Source: Halomonas sp. TA22 (lineage in GTDB: Bacteria; Pseudomonadota; Gammaproteobacteria; Pseudomonadales; Halomonadaceae). From it: a stretch of 64,000 bases of DNA. Positions 46,661-57,167 of this stretch are shown piece by piece (the stretch's first letter is position 1; the number at the start of each line of letters is the position of its first letter). The position numbers and the translations under genes were made by a program. The stretch is from the NCBI RefSeq assembly GCF_013009075.1, contig NZ_CP053108.1:372001-436000 (forward strand), in the 5' to 3' direction. Below the pieces are notes generated by a model. The model was not told where the DNA came from. It was given only the letters and a program-made list of their open reading frames with translations, and made no database searches.

Positions 46661-47461
46661 TCACGTCAGGGAGAAATACTCCCGCAGCTGACGGGCCACG
46701 GCCATCTCGTCATGATGTCCGATACGCTGGGCGCTCGGCACCCGGTGGGGGAGCTCGGGGTGGGCATTGGCCATCATGAAGGCGTTGCCGGCGAGATTGA
46801 GCATCTCGGTATCATTGAGATTGTCGCCGAATGCCAGGCACTGCGCTGGCGACAATTGAAGTGTATCGAGCAGTTGCTGCAACGCCGCGCCCTTGTTCAC
46901 TCCACCGGCCATGATCTCCAGTGAATCGGGCAGCGAATAGGTGATATGCAACCGTTCCCCGTGGCGCGTGCGCAGCTGGCTTTCGATGCCGGCCAGCAGG
47001 TCGGGGTCGCCAATATAGAGCACCTTGCCGATACCGCTGCCATCCAGCGCATCGAGGTCCGCGACCCGGTAGCTGAAGCCGGTATGCGCATGCAACTCGA
47101 GCAGGCGTGGATCGGGGGCGTCGATCAGCCACTCGTCGTCACAGTAGAGATTCAGCCGCACTGATGCCGGCCGCTCGAGGCCGATCAACGCCTTGACCAG
47201 AGGCGCCGGCACGTGACTGGCCGACATCAGCTTGCCTTGGGAATCATGCAGGTAGGCTCCATTGGTACTGATGATGTGGGCACTGGTGCCAAGCCGCTCG
47301 CGAATCGCCGCAATATCGTGAAAGTGCCGGCCCGAGGCCAGCGCCAGAGGGTGGCCGCATGCCGCGAGGCACTGGAAGGTCTCGATGGTCAGCACGTCAA
47401 GATCGTGATCGGCGTTGAGCAGGGTACGGTCGAGGTCGGTAACTATCAGTGGCGGAGTCAT
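46661..47461 (-). CDS. Cof-type HAD-IIB sugar-phosphate phosphatase
   Basis: 266-residue cytosolic phosphatase of the YbiV/YidA group. Motif I is VTDLDRTLL with nucleophile Asp9 and Asp11; motif II serine is in ALASGRHF; motif III lysine is in GVNKGAALQQLL; motif IV is FGDNLNDTEML. The cap (about 85-180) is the type IIB insert. Family members dephosphorylate sugar phosphates, flavin precursors or erythronate-4-phosphate. It diverges from the rnb gene. Confidence 0.88.
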   Translation of the reverse strand: MTPPLIVTDLDRTLLNADHDLDVLTIETFQCLAACGHPLALASGRHFHDIAAIRERLGTSAHIISTNGAYLHDSQGKLMSASHVPAPLVKALIGLERPASVRLNLYCDDEWLIDAPDPRLLELHAHTGFSYRVADLDALDGSGIGKVLYIGDPDLLAGIESQLRTRHGERLHITYSLPDSLEIMAGGVNKGAALQQLLDTLQLSPAQCLAFGDNLNDTEMLNLAGNAFMMANAHPELPHRVPSAQRIGHHDEMAVARQLREYFSLT

Positions 47462-47631
47462 GCATCTTCCCGGTGGTGGTCACGTCCTGCTCAAGACTAC
47501 CGCATCACGGGGATAAGCGGACACCCGGCACTCGATGAAAGGCCGAAAGGAGGTGTATTGGTCAGCGTGATTGGCGCCGCCGCCGTGAATCCGTATAGTG
47601 GCTTCTATCCCCCGCCATGCAAAAGTGTCCG

Positions 47632-49572
47632 ATGCTGCAGAATAATTCGCTGCTTGCTCAACTCAAGCAACAGATCCGTGAAAGTACGCCGCGTGTCGAA
47701 GGCGTTATCAAGGCCACCGACAAAGGTTTCGGCTTTCTGGAAACCGACAGCGGTGACTCCTATTTCGTACCACCTCCCGCCATGAAGCTGGTGCTGCATG
47801 GTGACCGTGTCGAAGCGATCATCAAGGAGGACGGCGACAAAAAGTCGGTGGAGCCCGAGAAATTGCTGGAGATCGGCCTGCAGCGCTTCATTGCTCGCGT
47901 TCAGAAACGCGAGGGGCGCCTGGCCGTCGTGCCCGACCACCCGTCGGTGAAGAACGTGCTCAAGGCACGCATCAAGAACAGTCTCGACGAAGCGAGCATC
48001 GGCGATGGCGACTGGGTGGTGGCGCGTCTGGTGCGTCACCCGCTCAAGCCTGACGACCGCGCCTTCTTCACCCAGATCGACGAACTGGTGGCCAAGACCG
48101 ACGACCCTGCCGTACCGTGGCGCGTGACGCTGGCCCGGCATGCGTTAGAGCAAGCCTCTCCCGTGGCCGGCGACGACTGGCCGCTGCGTGATGAGGGACT
48201 CGAGCGCAGCGACCTGCGCGATGAGCCGCTTTTTACCATCGACAGCGAAAAGACCCGCGACATGGATGATGCCCTGCGCATCGAACCGCGTGCCGAGGGT
48301 GGCTGGCGCCTGACCGTGGCGATCGCCGACCCCACGGCCTATGTCGACGAGAACCACGCTGCTGACCTGGAGGCGCGCACCCGCGCCTTCACTGTCTACC
48401 TGCCTGGCCAGAACGTGACCATGCTGCCGGAGATGCTCGCTGACGATCTCTGTTCGCTCTGGGAGGGCAAGGATCGTCCGGTGCTGGCCTGTGCCCTCGA
48501 GGTGAACGCCGACGGCAGCCTGGGGGAATACCGTTTCTTCGCCGCCATTGCCCGTTCGCATGCCAAGCTTGCCTATGACACTGTCTCCGACTGGCTGGAA
48601 GGCCAGGGCGACTGGTCACCGGCGGAGGCGATCGGCGAGCAGCTGAAGGCGCTGCGCGACCTGACCGAGGCCCGCAGCGCCTGGCGTGCCGAGCATGCCC
48701 TGGTCTTCAAGGATCGCCCCGATTACGTCTTCGACCTCGACGAGGCGGGCAACGTGCTGGACATCCGCACCGAAGAGCGACGCATCGCCAATCGCATGAT
48801 CGAGGAGTCGATGATCGCGGCCAACGCCTGTTGCGCCGATCTGCTCGCCGATAAGGTCGGTCATGGCATCTTCAACGTGCACCGCGCCTTCGAACCGGAA
48901 AAGGCTGAATCCGCCCACGAGTTCCTGGCCAGCCAGCAGGTCGAGGTGGAGCGCGAGGCGCTGCTCGAGCTGCCCCGCTACCGTGAGCTCAAGCGCGCCC
49001 TGGAGAGCCGGGACGATGCCTGGCTGGACGCGCGTCTGCGCCGTTTCCAGGGTTTTACCAGCATGTCGGCACTGCCAGGCCCGCATTTCGGGCTGGGGCT
49101 TTCCGCCTACGCCACCTGGACCTCGCCGATCCGCAAGTATGGAGACATGGTCAACCACCGCCTGATCAAGCGCGTGCTCAAGGGCGAGCAGGCACCCGCC
49201 GAGGCGAGCCAGGCGCTCACCGAACAGCTCACCGAGCGCCGCCGCCTGAACCGCATGGCCGAGCGCGACGTCAAGGATTGGCTCTATGTGCGCTATCTCG
49301 CCGAAGCCGCCAGGCAGCAGCAGGAGTTCGAGGCCGAGATCGTTGCCATCAACCGCGGCGGCATGCGTGTGCGCCTGAATGTCAACGGCGCCACGGCCTT
49401 CGTCCCCGCTCCGCTGATGCACAGCGACCGCGACAAGGTGGTGATCGACGACAAGGAGGGACGTGTGCAGATCGAAGGTGTGGAGCGCTTCAAGCTCGGC
49501 GACGTGATCCGCGTGGCCCTCACTGAAGCCCGCGAGGAGACCCGCTCGCTGGTGGCCCGTCCGGCCGTTTAG
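47632..49572 (+). CDS. rnb: Exoribonuclease II
   Basis: Degrades single-stranded RNA 3'-to-5'. The 646-residue protein (E. coli 644) begins MLQNNSLLAQLKQQ, matching the Rnb start; an upstream ATG at 47617 gives five extra residues. The catalytic aspartates Asp204, 210, 212 and 213 sit in TIDSEKTRDMDDAL. The RNB domain continues through PGPHFGLGLSAYATWTSPIRK, and an S1 domain ends the protein (EAEIVAINRGGMRVRLNVNG). Single gene followed by a hairpin. Confidence 0.95.
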   Translation: MLQNNSLLAQLKQQIRESTPRVEGVIKATDKGFGFLETDSGDSYFVPPPAMKLVLHGDRVEAIIKEDGDKKSVEPEKLLEIGLQRFIARVQKREGRLAVVPDHPSVKNVLKARIKNSLDEASIGDGDWVVARLVRHPLKPDDRAFFTQIDELVAKTDDPAVPWRVTLARHALEQASPVAGDDWPLRDEGLERSDLRDEPLFTIDSEKTRDMDDALRIEPRAEGGWRLTVAIADPTAYVDENHAADLEARTRAFTVYLPGQNVTMLPEMLADDLCSLWEGKDRPVLACALEVNADGSLGEYRFFAAIARSHAKLAYDTVSDWLEGQGDWSPAEAIGEQLKALRDLTEARSAWRAEHALVFKDRPDYVFDLDEAGNVLDIRTEERRIANRMIEESMIAANACCADLLADKVGHGIFNVHRAFEPEKAESAHEFLASQQVEVEREALLELPRYRELKRALESRDDAWLDARLRRFQGFTSMSALPGPHFGLGLSAYATWTSPIRKYGDMVNHRLIKRVLKGEQAPAEASQALTEQLTERRRLNRMAERDVKDWLYVRYLAEAARQQQEFEAEIVAINRGGMRVRLNVNGATAFVPAPLMHSDRDKVVIDDKEGRVQIEGVERFKLGDVIRVALTEAREETRSLVARPAV

Positions 49573-49600
49573 CGGCCTTACCAAAATAATTGAAGCAATT

Positions 49601-49628
49601 GCGCCCTGGCCTGCTAAGGCCAGGGCGC
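49601..49628 (+). terminator. Hairpin after rnb
   Basis: Eleven-base arms (49601-49611 and 49618-49628) around tgctaa. No U-run directly after, so termination strength is uncertain. Confidence 0.55.
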
Positions 49629-49920
49629 ACTCCGTTGTGAACGCTATTTTTGACGCCTCGAGAGAAGTCAGTGATCCTTTTCTCACCATTTCGGTATCAA
49701 AAAGTAACTTATGTTATTAACCTGGATTGATAAATTTTCTTCCGATCTAGTTATCTAAATAAAAATTAGTCATATCAAATAAATAGAAAATAGTCGATTC
49801 GCTTCGATATCGAGGGAGGCATAATTGTGTATCCAACGCTCCCAGCCTTGGATTAACCACCCTATACCCAAGCGATATCAATCGGTAGCATGCGCACCCA
49901 ATGGACCCGTATCATCGCAA

Positions 49921-49935
49921 TGATAATCAATATGA
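49921..49935. promoter_or_regulatory. Fur-box-like sequence
   Basis: TGATAATCAATATGA matches 12 of 14 positions of the 7-1-7 Fur consensus (TGATAAT-N-ATTATCA). It lies just before the Shine-Dalgarno of the RTX gene. Confidence 0.35.
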
Positions 49936-49951
49936 AACTCAGGAGTAGGGA

Positions 49952-51808
49952 ATGTCTGTTATCAAGGCCGGCAATTCGACGACGGCGTCAGAACTTCAGG
50001 AATTGATCGATATGGCGCCCAAGGGCGCCACTATCGAACTGAGTGAAGGCAACCACATACTTGATGAGAGCCTTGTCATCAGCCGTTCCGATATCTCCCT
50101 GGTGGGAGCTGGCTCGGATGAGACAACCCTTACGTTCAGCCAGCAAGCGCTCGATGCCGACGATCATTACGGCCTGCTGGTGGATGGCACCCTTGATGAC
50201 GAAACGATAGGGAGGCTGAACGCCTCCTTGGATGTCGGGGATAAAACAATGTCGCTGGATTCAGCGCATGATCTTGAAGCCGGCGATACCGTACGCATCT
50301 GGCAGGATAACGACGAAGCGTTCTTCTCGCTGATCGGCGATACCTCCTGGCGCAAGCAGCAGCATGCCGAGCTGCGCACCAGCATGGCAAAGGTAGAGTC
50401 GGTCAATGGCAGCACCATTACCCTCGACCGCGGCGTACACTTCGATTTTGACGGCGGCAAGACTCAGCTCCAGCGACTCGATAGTGCCAACAATGTCTCG
50501 TTGCAGGGTTTCAGTATCGGTTTCGAACTGGGCACCCCCGATGATGCGCTCTTTCGCAATACCGAGGGCGGGCTGACGGGGTACCAGGCCGTGACGCTCG
50601 ACGGCACCGTCGATGCCCAGCTATCCGATATCACAGTCGAGCATGGCCCCTCCACCGCGTTTCACTTCTCACGTACGCTGGATGCCGAAGTGGAGGGCCT
50701 CAGGGCGAATGGCGCTTTCAACAAGGGTGCCGGTGGCAATGGCTACGCCTATGAGTTGAGAGAGAGCTATGACAGCACCTTTACCGGCCTCGAGGATAGC
50801 GGCATGCGCCATGGGCTGGTATTCGCATCCTGGCGCTCCTCGGTGGACAATGATGTCAAGGTGGCGTTTACCGATCGCGACATCAATTTCCATGGTGGCC
50901 GCGATCAGGGCAACCAGGTCAGGGTGGAGCAGTCGCTACGTGATCCGCAAGCCGATGGACTCTCCACCACCGTATGGACCAACGAGGAGGGGGAAGGCTT
51001 TGGTGCTCCCACCGATGCCGATGCCAACGAGGTTCGCTTTGACTATGTCATCGGCTCGCGCCGAGATGATGAAATCGTTGGCACCGATGACGGCGTTTAT
51101 CTCAATGGCGGCCTCGGCCACGACATACTGATCGGCGGCGATGGTAACGATATCCTGCAGAGCGGGCCAGGCGACGATTGGCATGACGGCAGGGATCTGC
51201 TCATCGGCGGCATGGGCACCGACACGGCACTCTATGCTCAGGATTACGATCAGTACAGTGTCTCCTTCCAGGGCGACAAGGTAAGGATCAAAGATCAGAA
51301 AGGCAGTGACGATACCCTGGAGGAGATGCAGTATGCCGCGTTCGCCGACGGCACGCTTTTGCATATTGCCTCACGCAGCCTGCTTCTCGACGATCCCATG
51401 ACAAAGCCCTCCCCTGAAGAAGTGCTCGATAGCGATGGCCTGCTGCCAAGAATCATCGACGACTCGACAGCATTGGTCGCCACCGGCAATACCATGGTCA
51501 GCTGGAATGGCGGCTACGTAGCCGAAATCTTTATCGAAAATGTCACCAACGAGCTCATCGAGGACATCGAGATCGATTTTGATCTTCCTGTCGATATCGA
51601 TAATGTCTGGAATGGTGAGATGAGCGAAAAGGAAGGCGCCTACCGAGTCGATGGCGATCGCTCGCTGGACCCTGGCGAAGCCTGGCGGTTTGCCTTCAGG
51701 GCCTATGGCGATGATGACGCCTTACCGGACGCGATCAAGGCGGCGCAGGGAGTGGAAGTTCAAGTGCTCGGCATGGACGCCCCTCGTTATGATGACGCCA
51801 TTGCCTGA
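49952..51808 (+). CDS. Secreted-type RTX protein: beta-helix, calcium repeats, CBM2-like C-terminus
   Basis: 618 acidic residues without an N-terminal signal peptide. Residues about 7-345 form a right-handed beta-helix of the pectate lyase/C5-epimerase fold (ATIELSEGNHILDESLVI, then NNVSLQGFSIGFELG). Residues 386-428 carry RTX calcium repeats (GGLGHDILIGGDGNDIL), followed by the usual RTX tail DTLEEMQYAAFADGTLL. Residues about 510-605 resemble a family 2 carbohydrate-binding module (SWNGGYVAEIFIENVTN, VWNG). Probably exported by a type I system and acting on an extracellular polysaccharide; enzymatic activity is not provable here. No transporter genes are adjacent. Strong SD aggag. Confidence 0.8.
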   Translation: MSVIKAGNSTTASELQELIDMAPKGATIELSEGNHILDESLVISRSDISLVGAGSDETTLTFSQQALDADDHYGLLVDGTLDDETIGRLNASLDVGDKTMSLDSAHDLEAGDTVRIWQDNDEAFFSLIGDTSWRKQQHAELRTSMAKVESVNGSTITLDRGVHFDFDGGKTQLQRLDSANNVSLQGFSIGFELGTPDDALFRNTEGGLTGYQAVTLDGTVDAQLSDITVEHGPSTAFHFSRTLDAEVEGLRANGAFNKGAGGNGYAYELRESYDSTFTGLEDSGMRHGLVFASWRSSVDNDVKVAFTDRDINFHGGRDQGNQVRVEQSLRDPQADGLSTTVWTNEEGEGFGAPTDADANEVRFDYVIGSRRDDEIVGTDDGVYLNGGLGHDILIGGDGNDILQSGPGDDWHDGRDLLIGGMGTDTALYAQDYDQYSVSFQGDKVRIKDQKGSDDTLEEMQYAAFADGTLLHIASRSLLLDDPMTKPSPEEVLDSDGLLPRIIDDSTALVATGNTMVSWNGGYVAEIFIENVTNELIEDIEIDFDLPVDIDNVWNGEMSEKEGAYRVDGDRSLDPGEAWRFAFRAYGDDDALPDAIKAAQGVEVQVLGMDAPRYDDAIA

Positions 51809-51833
51809 GAGGCCAGCCCGACAGGCCCGCACG

Positions 51834-51859
51834 AAAAAAGGGCGCCCAAGGGCGCCCTT
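51834..51859 (-). terminator. Terminator of the sucCD transcript (bidirectional hairpin)
   Basis: Stem aagggcgccc/gggcgccctt; read on the reverse strand it is followed by a run of Ts (51834-51839). The plus-strand RTX gene may also use it. Confidence 0.8.
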
Positions 51860-51879
51860 CTCGTCGACCGACAGCAGAC

Positions 51880-52752
51880 TTACCAGCCGGTGACTTCCTT
51901 GAGTGCATCGCCGATCTGGGCGAGCGAACGCACCGTCTTGACACCGGCCGCTTCCAGGGCGGCGAATTTCTCGTCCGCGGTGCCCTTGCCACCGGCAATG
52001 ATCGCACCGGCATGGCCCATGCGCTTGCCCGGAGGTGCCGTGACACCGGCGATGTAGGAGACCACCGGCTTGGAGACGTTGGCCTTGATGTAGGCAGCGG
52101 CTTCTTCCTCGGCGGTGCCGCCGATCTCGCCGATCATCACGATCGCCTCGGTCTGCGGATCCTTCTCGAACATCGCCAGAATGTCGATGAAGTTGGAGCC
52201 CGGGATCGGGTCGCCGCCGATACCTACGCAGGTGGACTGGCCAAAGCCGTGATCGGTAGTCTGCTTGACCGCTTCATAGGTCAAGGTGCCTGAGCGCGAC
52301 ACGATACCGACCTTGCCCGGCTTGTGGATGTGGCCCGGCATGATACCGATCTTGCACTCACCTGGGGTGATCACACCGGGGCAGTTCGGCCCGATCAGAC
52401 GCACGCCCAGCTCGTCGCACTTGACTTTGGCTTCGAGCATGTCCAGCGTCGCGATACCTTCGGTGATGCACACGATCAGCTTGATGCCGGCATTCGCGGC
52501 TTCGAGGATCGAGTCCTTGCAGAACGGGGCCGGTACGTAGATCACGCTGGCCTCGGCACCGGTCTTCTCCACCGCTTCGCGCACGGTATTGAATACCGGC
52601 AAGCCCAGATGCTCCTGGCCACCCTTGCCCGGGGTCACGCCGCCGACCATCTGGGTACCGTAGGCGATCGCCTGCTCGGAGTGGAAGGTGCCCTGGCCGC
52701 CAGTGAAGCCCTGGCAGATGACCTTGGTGCTCTTGTCGATCAGGATACTCAT
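51880..52752 (-). CDS. sucD: Succinyl-CoA synthetase alpha subunit
   Basis: Alpha subunit of the ATP/GTP-forming succinyl-CoA synthetase of the TCA cycle. 290 residues: CoA-binding Rossmann domain with [17 protein letters not shown] (14-30), [14 protein letters not shown], and the phosphorylated His in [16 protein letters not shown]. Its ATG overlaps the sucC stop by one base. Last gene of the leftward TCA cluster, followed by a terminator. Confidence 0.97.
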   Translation of the reverse strand: MSILIDKSTKVICQGFTGGQGTFHSEQAIAYGTQMVGGVTPGKGGQEHLGLPVFNTVREAVEKTGAEASVIYVPAPFCKDSILEAANAGIKLIVCITEGIATLDMLEAKVKCDELGVRLIGPNCPGVITPGECKIGIMPGHIHKPGKVGIVSRSGTLTYEAVKQTTDHGFGQSTCVGIGGDPIPGSNFIDILAMFEKDPQTEAIVMIGEIGGTAEEEAAAYIKANVSKPVVSYIAGVTAPPGKRMGHAGAIIAGGKGTADEKFAALEAAGVKTVRSLAQIGDALKEVTGW

Positions 52753-53918
52753 TACTTGCCCTCCGCCGCTTTGACGACCTGCTGTGCCGCGTCAGTCAGG
52801 CTGGTAGCAGCGATGATGTTCAAACCACTGGAGGCCAGCTTCTCGGCGCCCAGTTCGGCGTTGTTACCTTCGAGGCGTACCACGACCGGCACATTGACGC
52901 CTACTTGCTCGACGGCACCGATGATGCCCTCGGCGATCATGTCACAGCGCACGATACCGCCGAAGATGTTGACCAGTACGGCCTTGACGTTGTCGTCGGA
53001 GAGGATGATCTTGAACGCTTCGGCTACGCGCTCCTTGGTGGCGCCACCGCCGACGTCAAGGAAGTTGGCCGGCTTGCCGCCGTTCAGGTTGACGATATCC
53101 ATGGTGCCCATGGCCAGACCGGCGCCATTGACCATGCAGCCGATGTTGCCATCGAGAGCCACGTAGTTGAGCTCCCACTTGGCGGCGTCAGCTTCACGCT
53201 CGTCCTCCTGGGAGGGATCGCGCATCGCCTGCAGGTCGGGGTGACGGTACAGCGCGTTGCTGTCCAGCCCCAGCTTGGCGTCGAGGCAGTGCAGGTTGCC
53301 TTCGCCAGTGATGACCAGCGGGTTGATCTCGAGCAGTGCCAGGTCCTTCTCATGGAACAGCTTGGAGAGCCCCAGGAAGATCTTGGTGAACTGCTTGATC
53401 TGGTCGCCTTCTAGGCCCAGCTTGAAGGCCAGCTCGCGCGCCTGGTACGGCTGTGCGCCGACCAGCGGATCGATCTCGGCCTTGAGGATCTTCTCGGGAG
53501 TCTCCTCGGCGACCGTCTCGATTTCCACGCCACCCTCGGTGGAAGCCATGAACACCACGCGGCGCGTCTGGCGGTCGACGACTGCACCCAGATAGAGTTC
53601 ATTGGCGATATCGGTGCAGGTCTCGACCAAGATCTTGGCGACCGGCTGGCCATGCTCGTCTGTCTGGAAGGTGACCAGGTTCTTGCCCAGCCACTGCTCG
53701 GCGAAGGCCTTGGCCTCCTCCGGACTCTTGATCAGCTTGACGCCGCCTGCCTTGCCGCGGCCACCGGCGTGAACCTGGGCCTTGACGACCCACATATCAC
53801 CGCCGATCTTCTTGCAGGCTTCGGCAGCCTCTTCGGGGGTGTCAACGGCGAAGCCCTTGGACACCGGCAGACCATAATCGGCAAACAGTTGCTTGCCTTG
53901 ATACTCGTGAAGGTTCAT
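52752..53918 (-). CDS. sucC: Succinyl-CoA synthetase beta subunit
   Basis: 388-residue beta subunit with an ATP-grasp domain. It begins [38 protein letters not shown] (about 45-62) is the nucleotide-binding loop, and [17 protein letters not shown] is the conserved C-terminal segment that contacts the alpha subunit. It overlaps sucD by one base. A 143-bp gap separates it from lpd, so it may be read through from sucAB-lpd or have its own promoter. Confidence 0.97.
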   Translation of the reverse strand: MNLHEYQGKQLFADYGLPVSKGFAVDTPEEAAEACKKIGGDMWVVKAQVHAGGRGKAGGVKLIKSPEEAKAFAEQWLGKNLVTFQTDEHGQPVAKILVETCTDIANELYLGAVVDRQTRRVVFMASTEGGVEIETVAEETPEKILKAEIDPLVGAQPYQARELAFKLGLEGDQIKQFTKIFLGLSKLFHEKDLALLEINPLVITGEGNLHCLDAKLGLDSNALYRHPDLQAMRDPSQEDEREADAAKWELNYVALDGNIGCMVNGAGLAMGTMDIVNLNGGKPANFLDVGGGATKERVAEAFKIILSDDNVKAVLVNIFGGIVRCDMIAEGIIGAVEQVGVNVPVVVRLEGNNAELGAEKLASSGLNIIAATSLTDAAQQVVKAAEGK

Positions 53919-54027
53919 CGATTCATGCCATTGGTTGCATGTGACTCGAACGATGACCGCGGACGCCCACAGATGGAGCGAGTATCCCGGTCACCCCCGT
54001 TTGCCTCCGGTACATAGCCGGAAGCAA

Positions 54028-54050
54028 GGCGCCGCCCAAGGCGGCGCTTG
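54028..54050 (-). terminator. Hairpin between lpd and sucC
   Basis: Eight-base GC-rich arms gcgccgcc/ggcggcgc around caa, without a T-run. It may attenuate read-through from lpd into sucCD or protect the 3' end. Confidence 0.4.
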
Positions 54051-54061
54051 TTGTCCAGAAC

Positions 54062-55555
<1,494 letters not shown>

Positions 55556-57130
55556 TTACACGTCCAGCAGCAGGCGTGCCGGATCCTCGAGCAGTTCCTT
55601 GATGGTGACCAGGAACTGCACCGCGTCCTTGCCATCGATCATGCGGTGGTCATAGGAGAGTGCGAGATACATCATCGGACGAATCTCGACCTTGCCGTTC
55701 ACCGCCATGGGACGCTCCTGGATCTTGTGCATGCCCAGGATCGCCGTCTGCGGCGGATTGATGATCGGCGTCGACATCAGTGAACCGAAGATGCCGCCGT
55801 TGGTGATGGTGAAGGTGCCGCCCTGCATCTCGTCGATGCCAAGCTTGCCGTCGCGGGCACGCTTGCCGAAGTCGACGATGGTCTTCTCGACATCGGCGAT
55901 CTTCATGCTGTCGGTATCGCGCAGCACCGGCACCACCAGACCACGCGGCGTGGAAACGGCAACACCGATATCCTGGTAGCCATGGTAGACGATGTCGCTA
56001 CCGTCGATGGAAGCGTTGACGTCAGGGAAACGCTTGAGCGCCTCGGAAGAGGCCTTGACGAAGAAGCCCATGAAGCCGAGCTTGGTGTCGTGCGCCTTGA
56101 GGAAGGTATCCTTGTACTGCGCGCGCAGGCCCATCACCGCGCCCATGTCCACCTCGTTGTAGGTGGTGAGCATGGCAGCGGTCTGCTGAGCCTGGACCAG
56201 ACGCTTGGCGATGGTCTGGCGCAGGCGGCTCATCGGCACCCGCTTCTCAGGACGTTCGCCCTCGAATGCCGGGACGGCAGCCGCCGACTTCTGCGGCGCT
56301 GCCGCCTGAGCCGTCTTCTTGGCATTGCCTGCCTGCACGGCACGCTGGACGTCCTCCTTGAGGATACGTCCGCCCTTGCCGGTACCTTCGATCTTGTTCA
56401 CGTCGAGATCGTGCTCGGCGACCAGCTTGCGTGCCGCCGGCGCCAGAATCTTGTCGCCGACCTTGGTGTCGCCCTCTGCGCTTGCGGCATTGGCTTCGCT
56501 CTCGTCGTCACGCGACTCGGCGGAAGCACCAGCGTCGGCGCCACCCTCGCCACCGGCACCTTCGACGAAGATCGCCAGGATCGCTTCGGACTCGACCTGC
56601 GAGCCCTCTTCGGCCTTGATCTCCTTGAGTGTGCCATCGACCGGTGCCACGACTTCCAGCACGACCTTGTCGGTCTCGATGTCGGCCAGCACTTCGTCAC
56701 GCTTGACCGCTTCGCCGACCTTCTTGTGCCAGGTCGCCACGGTGCCTTCCTGGATCGACTCGGGGAAGGAAGGTGCCTTGACGTCATGACTCTTGCCACC
56801 GCCCGCCGACGTGGCGGCCTTGGGCGCAGGTTCGGCGGCCTTCTCGGTCTTGGCATCGGCATCGGCGCCGGACTCGGGCTTGGCCAACTCACTAGCCTCT
56901 CCGATCACCCCAAGCAGCTGCTCGGACTGAACGGTCTCGCCCTCTTCGGCCTTGATCTCACTCAGAACGCCTGCCTCGGGTGCCACTACCTCAAGCACGA
57001 CCTTGTCGGTCTCGATTTCGACGATCAGTTCGTCACGCTCAACGCTGTCACCCGGCCTCTTGTGCCATGCGGCCACGCTGCCCTCGGCAACGGATTCCGG
57101 AAAGGTTGGCGCTTTGATCTCGGTAGCCAT
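55556..57130 (-). CDS. sucB: Dihydrolipoyllysine succinyltransferase (E2o) with two lipoyl domains
   Basis: 524 residues, against about 405 for E. coli SucB, because there are two lipoyl domains: residues 1-77 with Lys43 and 115-190 with Lys155, both in the motif ETDKVVLEV. Ala/Glu-rich linkers follow each. The peripheral subunit-binding domain is at about 226-265 ([20 protein letters not shown]), and the catalytic domain from about 296 ends with [12 protein letters not shown]. Each half starts with [14 protein letters not shown] or [14 protein letters not shown]. Forms the core of 2-oxoglutarate dehydrogenase. Confidence 0.96.
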   Translation of the reverse strand: MATEIKAPTFPESVAEGSVAAWHKRPGDSVERDELIVEIETDKVVLEVVAPEAGVLSEIKAEEGETVQSEQLLGVIGEASELAKPESGADADAKTEKAAEPAPKAATSAGGGKSHDVKAPSFPESIQEGTVATWHKKVGEAVKRDEVLADIETDKVVLEVVAPVDGTLKEIKAEEGSQVESEAILAIFVEGAGGEGGADAGASAESRDDESEANAASAEGDTKVGDKILAPAARKLVAEHDLDVNKIEGTGKGGRILKEDVQRAVQAGNAKKTAQAAAPQKSAAAVPAFEGERPEKRVPMSRLRQTIAKRLVQAQQTAAMLTTYNEVDMGAVMGLRAQYKDTFLKAHDTKLGFMGFFVKASSEALKRFPDVNASIDGSDIVYHGYQDIGVAVSTPRGLVVPVLRDTDSMKIADVEKTIVDFGKRARDGKLGIDEMQGGTFTITNGGIFGSLMSTPIINPPQTAILGMHKIQERPMAVNGKVEIRPMMYLALSYDHRMIDGKDAVQFLVTIKELLEDPARLLLDV

Positions 57131-57167
57131 TTCGGTTCCTTATGTGTTCTCTCGTCCAGTGGGCGCC

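Larger units (their letters stand above)
49573..49951. other. AT-rich region upstream of the RTX beta-helix gene
   Basis: 379 bases without a gene. After the rnb hairpin, about 49690-49810 is strikingly AT-rich compared with the surroundings. It holds the promoter region of the next gene and a Fur-box-like sequence near its Shine-Dalgarno. No coding frame is convincing. Confidence 0.6.
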
